Source: JAKOVR01 sp031415655
Lineage (GTDB): Bacteria > Actinomycetota > Acidimicrobiia > Acidimicrobiales > Acidimicrobilacustridaceae
Reading direction: 5' to 3'
Assembly: GCA_031415655.1 (NCBI GenBank)
Contig: JANOSD010000149.1
Location: 25,846-89,845 of the forward strand
Length of the DNA: 64,000 nt
Shown here: in pieces, positions 60,099-64,000 of the stretch
Numbering within the stretch: the stretch's first letter is position 1
Layout of the letters: each line of letters begins with the position of its first letter
Notes under the pieces: generated by a model
Seen by the model: only the letters and a program-made list of their open reading frames with translations
Told to the model about the DNA's origin: nothing
Database searches by the model: none
Position numbers and translations under genes: made by a program

Positions 60099-61205
60099 CT
60101 ACGGCATGGCCACTAGGTCGTCTCGTTGGATGGCGACACCGAGACTGAACCGTGTTTGGCCGCTCGTCCCTGGGGTCGCTGGCACGAGGTTCACGATGTT
60201 CGTTGACAGGATCCCCTTCGCGAACACCTCACCACTCGGGCCCACCACTTCAACGGCGTCGCCCGCTTTCGCCTCGCCGTCTGCTGCCGTGATCCCGGCG
60301 ACGAGCAGCGACGCTCCCCCGCTCACCACCGCTTCCATCGCTCCCTGATCAACCGTCAAGCGACCCTGCGATGGCGTGGCGAAGGCGATCCAGAGCTTTC
60401 GGGCGTTGAGCCGGCTGGCGTGGAGGTTTCGGTCACGAGCGAACACCACGGTGCCAATGCCCGCGACACCACGCACAGCATCGGGAAGCAGGTCAGGCCG
60501 ATCGGCGGCGGCGATTACCGTGCGAATCCCGGACCACGCTGCGATTTTCGCCGCCGCGAGTTTCGAGGCCATGCCCCCACTGCCCCGCACCGTACCTGCG
60601 CCACCAGCGAGGGCTTCAAGTGTGTGGTCCACCTCGACGATCTCCTCGATCAACGATGCCGTTGCGTCGAGCCGGGGATCTGCGGTGAGTAGCCCGGGCG
60701 TATCGGTGAGCAACACCAGCAGATCGGCATTTACGAGGTGGGCCACCAGCGCGGCGAGGCGGTCGTTGTCGCCGAAACGGATCTCGTCGTCGGCCACGGC
60801 ATCGTTTTCGTTCACCACCGGTACCACGTTGAGCTCGAGCAGCCGCTCGAGCGTGCCGCGGGCTTGCAGGTACTGACGTCGCTCGCGAAAATCATGGGGA
60901 GCCAGCAGCACCTGCCCAACCACTCGACCGTGGGCACCCAGCGACGCGTCGTACACCTGCATGAGACGGGTCTGGCCGACGGCGGCCACGGCCTGCAGCG
61001 TGACGGCATCACGCGGCCGGCGGTCGCCGCCCAGCCCAAGCGCCGGCAGACCGGCGCCGATTGCTCCCGATGTCACGATCACCACTTCGTGACCTTCCAC
61101 GCCCAGCGCTGCGACTTCATCGCACAGCTTCACCACGGCGGAAGTGACGATGTCTCCCTGGTGGTCGGTGAGGGAGGAAGTGCCGATCTTGGCCACGATG
61201 CGCAT
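60099..61205 (-). CDS. proB: Glutamate 5-kinase with PUA domain
   Basis: First step of proline synthesis, feedback-inhibited by proline. 368 residues: amino-acid kinase domain (I-V-A-K-I-G-T-S-S-L at the start, V-T-S-G-A-I-G-A-G near 47, N-E-N-D-A-V near 137, G-T-V-R-G-S-G-G-M-A-S-K-L near 205) and a C-terminal PUA domain (about 275-360). ATG at 61205, 12 bp after obg; obg-proB is a classical pair. Confidence 0.96.
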   Translation of the reverse strand: MRIVAKIGTSSLTDHQGDIVTSAVVKLCDEVAALGVEGHEVVIVTSGAIGAGLPALGLGGDRRPRDAVTLQAVAAVGQTRLMQVYDASLGAHGRVVGQVLLAPHDFRERRQYLQARGTLERLLELNVVPVVNENDAVADDEIRFGDNDRLAALVAHLVNADLLVLLTDTPGLLTADPRLDATASLIEEIVEVDHTLEALAGGAGTVRGSGGMASKLAAAKIAAWSGIRTVIAAADRPDLLPDAVRGVAGIGTVVFARDRNLHASRLNARKLWIAFATPSQGRLTVDQGAMEAVVSGGASLLVAGITAADGEAKAGDAVEVVGPSGEVFAKGILSTNIVNLVPATPGTSGQTRFSLGVAIQRDDLVAMP

Positions 61206-61217
61206 CGGGCCGCGACG

Positions 61218-62480
61218 CTACACGTCGTCGGGCTCGTAGGTGAACGCCAGTTTGCCAATCTGGACCGCATCACCGCTCACGGCGCCGAGCCGCGCCAGTC
61301 GTTTGAACACGCCGAGCTGCTTCAGGCGGGTGTGGGCCACATCAAGCGCCTCAGGGTTGGTGAGGTCCGACAGGGCAACGGCACGCCGGGCTTCTTTGCC
61401 CTCCACCAGGAACGACCCGTCGTCGGCCCGCTCTACGGTGAATCCTTCGGCCGCCGGCCGATACACCACAAAGGCCTCCGGTTCGGGTTCGTTGGCGCGG
61501 GCACCGGTGACCGCGGTGGCCATTGCCCCGACGGCACGGTCGAGACCGAGGCCCGTAACCCCGCTCACCATCGTTAAGGCCCCCGCCTGTTCGGCCAGCT
61601 CGATCCACGTCGGTTCCGCTATGTCGGCCCGGGAGCCGAGCACCACCCGAGGACGGTCGAGGAGATCGGCTTGGTAGGCCCCCAACTCGGCGAGCAGCAC
61701 ATCGAGCTGTTCCTGGGGCGAGGGCTGACCGCTCTCGGCGGCAAGGTCGAGCAGCACGCAAAGCACTCGAGCCCGTTCCACGTGGCGAAGGAATTGAATA
61801 CCGAGGCCCTTGCCGTCGCTGGCCCCTTCGATCAACCCCGGAATGTCGGCCACCACGAACTCGGCGTCGTCGAGCCGAACCACGCCAAGATTCGGTTCGA
61901 GTGTCGTGAACGGATAGTCGGCGATCTTCGGCTTCGCCGCCGAAATGCGGCTGATGAGCGTGCTCTTGCCCACGTTTGGATACCCCACGAGGGCAACATC
62001 AGCCAGGAGACGCAACTCGAGCCGCACCCACTGCTCATCCCCCACTTCTCCTTGTTCCGCAAAACCCGGCGCTCTGCGTTTGTTCGAAAGGAATCGAGCG
62101 TTGCCCCTGCCCCCTCGGCCGCCGGCGGCAGCGAGCCAACGATCGCCGTGCTGCACGAGGTCGGCGATCACCTCACCGTCGAAATCCCGCACCGTGGTGC
62201 CCGCCGGCACATGCACATTGAGGTCGTTTCCCTGGTGACCGTGGCGACCTTTGCCCGACCCATGCGTGCCACTTGTGGCTTTGCGGTGCGGATGATCTCG
62301 GAACGAAAGCAACGAGGCGACGTTGCGGTCGGCGATCATCCAGACATCGCCCCCCTTGCCCCCGTCACCACCGTCGGGACCACCCCGGGCCACGTGCGCC
62401 TCCCGCCGAAACGACACACACCCGGCACCACCATCTCCGCCCTTCACATTCAGGTTGCATTCATCGACGAAGGAACTCAC
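61218..62480 (-). CDS. obg: GTPase Obg/CgtA
   Basis: Ribosome-assembly and stress GTPase, 420 residues from GTG 62480. The Obg glycine-rich fold opens with V-D-E-C-N-L-N-V-K-G-G-D-G-G. The G domain (about 160-330) has G-Y-P-N-V-G-K-S-T (G1) and D-I-P-G-L-I-E-G-A (G3). A C-terminal OCT domain (about 345-420) ends the protein. The frame continues to 62651 but the upstream text is not Obg-like. rplU and rpmA, the usual upstream neighbours, are absent. Confidence 0.94.
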   Translation of the reverse strand: MSSFVDECNLNVKGGDGGAGCVSFRREAHVARGGPDGGDGGKGGDVWMIADRNVASLLSFRDHPHRKATSGTHGSGKGRHGHQGNDLNVHVPAGTTVRDFDGEVIADLVQHGDRWLAAAGGRGGRGNARFLSNKRRAPGFAEQGEVGDEQWVRLELRLLADVALVGYPNVGKSTLISRISAAKPKIADYPFTTLEPNLGVVRLDDAEFVVADIPGLIEGASDGKGLGIQFLRHVERARVLCVLLDLAAESGQPSPQEQLDVLLAELGAYQADLLDRPRVVLGSRADIAEPTWIELAEQAGALTMVSGVTGLGLDRAVGAMATAVTGARANEPEPEAFVVYRPAAEGFTVERADDGSFLVEGKEARRAVALSDLTNPEALDVAHTRLKQLGVFKRLARLGAVSGDAVQIGKLAFTYEPDDV

Positions 62481-63329
62481 CCCGGGCACAGTAGTGCGCA
62501 GACCGAACCGCCAGCCCCAGCGGTCGGCCCGATGGCAAGCCCCGACGGTCGGGCCCAACGGCCGGCCGGGAGTCGCCGACGACCCTGGCGTCGCTCCTGA
62601 ACCCGTTCCTCTCGCCGTACGACCCTGTCCCCGAAGGAGTAGCTGACGCAATGCTCACCGAGTGGCCCTCGGGTTCCTGGCTACCGGGCACTCGTTGAAA
62701 GGATTCGTTCCGTGCCGCGCATTGCTCAGAATGTTGGTTCCACTGACATGCCGCCACCGCGGTCGGCCTCCCCAGGGCAAAAGGCCACTACCTGATCCTG
62801 AAACGGTCGGGGGTCGGATCCGGCGTTGCCACTACCGATCGGCAAGACGACGAACACCAGGGACGCCGCCAGGGTGACGGTCACCTCGGCCTTTTGGTTG
62901 ATGTTGTGGCGTTGGCGGCGGCAAAGTGCAATTCACCTCAAAGCAATAGGGGCCCGGGCGGGGCTGAATCAAATCGGCGCCGGGAGCCTCTTCGCTCGGC
63001 GCAGAGGGACGGGTTTGCACCGCTTTGGCCGACGACCCGCTCACATCACCATTGTGGGCTGATTTGCACGGCGTGAAACGCTTCGTCGAGGTCGGCGAGG
63101 GCTACGGGAGTTGCCCTCGTTTTCGGACACAATCCTTCCGTCCTGCACCCCAAGTAAGCCGGCTCGATGTCGTATCCCACCGCGCCCCCAACCACCGACG
63201 AAAACAGCGTTGTCGATCCGATGCTCTCCTGCGGTTTGGGTCACCTTGCCACCCCAGTCGATTTCTGTCGGTGATGAGGAACTAATCCTCAGATCAACGT
63301 CCGGTACCTGTTGGGGGCGGGCTACCCGG
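62481..63329. other. Gene-poor region, about 850 bp
   Basis: Between obg and the Tad-like gene. Only short frames of mixed quality exist; none shows a ribosome site, family motif or consistent codon use. A minus-strand frame at 63041-63385 has a modest beta-like sequence but overlaps the end of the Tad-like gene. The obg promoter must lie here. A 5-bp inverted repeat GAGGA/TCCTC (63276-63290) follows the Tad-like stop and may be part of its termination. Confidence 0.6.
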
Positions 63330-64000
63330 TCACGGCGTGATACGTACCGTCCAGGTGGCGCGGTCGGAGAAAGAAGCAGGGGCAAAGTAGCGGATCTTCC
63401 ACCCTGTCTTCGTACCGTAGAGAGCTGCGTAGTTCGTTGGGACCGTGAATTTTAGGCGAAGGACACGGTCACTGTATTTGCCGTCCTGGCTCAGATTGGG
63501 GAACGGTTTTGTGCCAGCGCCGGACACGTCGACGCTAGTGGCGGTCCACGGGCCATACCCCCCTGTCGGGGATGCTTCCCCGGTTGTGCACGGCCCGGTT
63601 TCGGACCGATAGGTGGCGTCCTTGCACGCGATTTCCGCCTCAATCGTCTGTGGGTTCCCGTTTGGATCTATGAGTTCGATGGCGTTGGCGCCCTCGGCCG
63701 GGTCGAAAAGTTCGACGTTCATCTGCTTCCCGGCCTGTTCGGCGCCCACGCTGGCGATGAAGAACGACTGACCACTCGTGTAATTCACGCGGATTCCCAT
63801 GTGCTGCAACGCAAAGACCTTCGGGCAATCGACGGTGTGGGGATTCGCCGTGGTCGCCGCCGATGCATCAGCGGAGCACCGACTGAACCCGGCGGGTTGG
63901 GAGGCCCGTAGGGCGAAATGCATGTGGCCGCCTACGGTAATGCCTGTTCCGGGCGGGGTTCCCGGGGGCACGAGCGGATTGACTTGGATGTAGTACACCG
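63330..64000 (-). CDS. TadE/TadG-like secreted protein, C-terminal part
   Basis: Runs off the right edge, so its start lies outside the window; about 223 codons are seen. The text N-Y-T-S-G-Q-S-F-F-I-A-S-V then A-G-K-Q-M-N-V-E-L-F-D-P-A-E-G and I-E-L-I-D-P-N-G-N-P matches the extracellular C-terminal domain of actinobacterial pilus-assembly TadE/TadG-like proteins. Four Cys, probably in disulfides. Stop at 63330. Surface role inferred. Confidence 0.65.
   Translation of the reverse strand, partial: VYYIQVNPLVPPGTPPGTGITVGGHMHFALRASQPAGFSRCSADASAATTANPHTVDCPKVFALQHMGIRVNYTSGQSFFIASVGAEQAGKQMNVELFDPAEGANAIELIDPNGNPQTIEAEIACKDATYRSETGPCTTGEASPTGGYGPWTATSVDVSGAGTKPFPNLSQDGKYSDRVLRLKFTVPTNYAALYGTKTGWKIRYFAPASFSDRATWTVRITP

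Noticed and set aside
63041..63385. Minus-strand 114-codon frame
   Set aside because: Overlaps the end of the Tad-like gene and has no start context or family motif; may be a remnant, not supportable as a gene.
1..64000. CRISPR arrays, insertion sequences, prophage or rRNA
   Set aside because: No spaced direct-repeat arrays, transposase or phage structural genes, or rRNA segments are visible on either strand.

Overview
The window is high-GC, densely coded chromosomal DNA from an actinobacterium. Acidimicrobiia is my best guess. The support is indirect: GTG starts are frequent, there is an FolP2-type DHPS paralogue, F420/LLM-type and class II DAHP synthase genes, a one-gene LivH-LivM permease next to a one-gene MFS-LivF-LivG protein, LAGLIDADG genes beside tRNA-like sequence, and an obg-proB / nadD-LCP-rsfS layout. 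No rRNA, phage block, transposase or CRISPR array is visible.

Layout. 1-7.5 kb: lepA (cut by the left edge), rpsT, then a minus-strand competence/replication block comEA-comEC-folP2-holA, with a thioredoxin-TPR gene. 7.7-9.6 kb: a coupled APH-like kinase and a PAC2 protein. 9.7-17.6 kb: a TetR gene followed by a branched-chain/amide-type ABC system built from fused genes (LivHM; MFS-LivF-LivG; binding protein). 17.9-25.4 kb: an LLM-type oxidoreductase, a Tat-exported deacetylase, twin small proteins, an acyl-AMP/CoA ligase and three unknown secreted proteins. 25.5-28 kb: leuS.

28.0-30.5 kb is the most unusual part. A full-length but eroded tRNA-Ala(GGC)-like sequence contains the start codon of the first of two tandem LAGLIDADG genes with C-terminal Cys/His motifs. 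After one membrane protein gene, the minus strand carries a structured RNA locus. In it a tRNA 3' half (anticodon-stem 3' strand, T-arm, acceptor, CCA) precedes its own 5' half (acceptor, D-arm, anticodon-stem 5' strand). The whole is bracketed by a 10-bp inverted repeat and followed by a rho-independent terminator. I read this as a candidate circularly permuted tRNA gene. A second T-arm/acceptor unit lies just upstream of it.

30.6-39.3 kb: a conserved actinobacterial protein, acyl-CoA dehydrogenase with a divergent TetR, nadD-LCP-rsfS, a group 2 sigma factor, class II DAHP synthase and a fasciclin lipoprotein. 39.4-42.1 kb: assimilatory sulfate reduction (siroheme sulfite reductase and APS reductase) behind two 20-bp repeats and a Cys-containing upstream ORF. 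42.4-49.5 kb: a GerMN-like lipoprotein, a large Tat-exported protein, a MoxR/VWA pair and a class III cyclase. 49.6-59.2 kb: proA, then an envelope-stress-like run (AAA ATPase, two substrate-binding-like proteins, one with a VWA domain, a membrane/coiled-coil protein, MurJ, PspA). 59.4-64 kb: a small lipoprotein, proB, obg, an apparently gene-free stretch and the 3' end of a secreted Tad-like protein.
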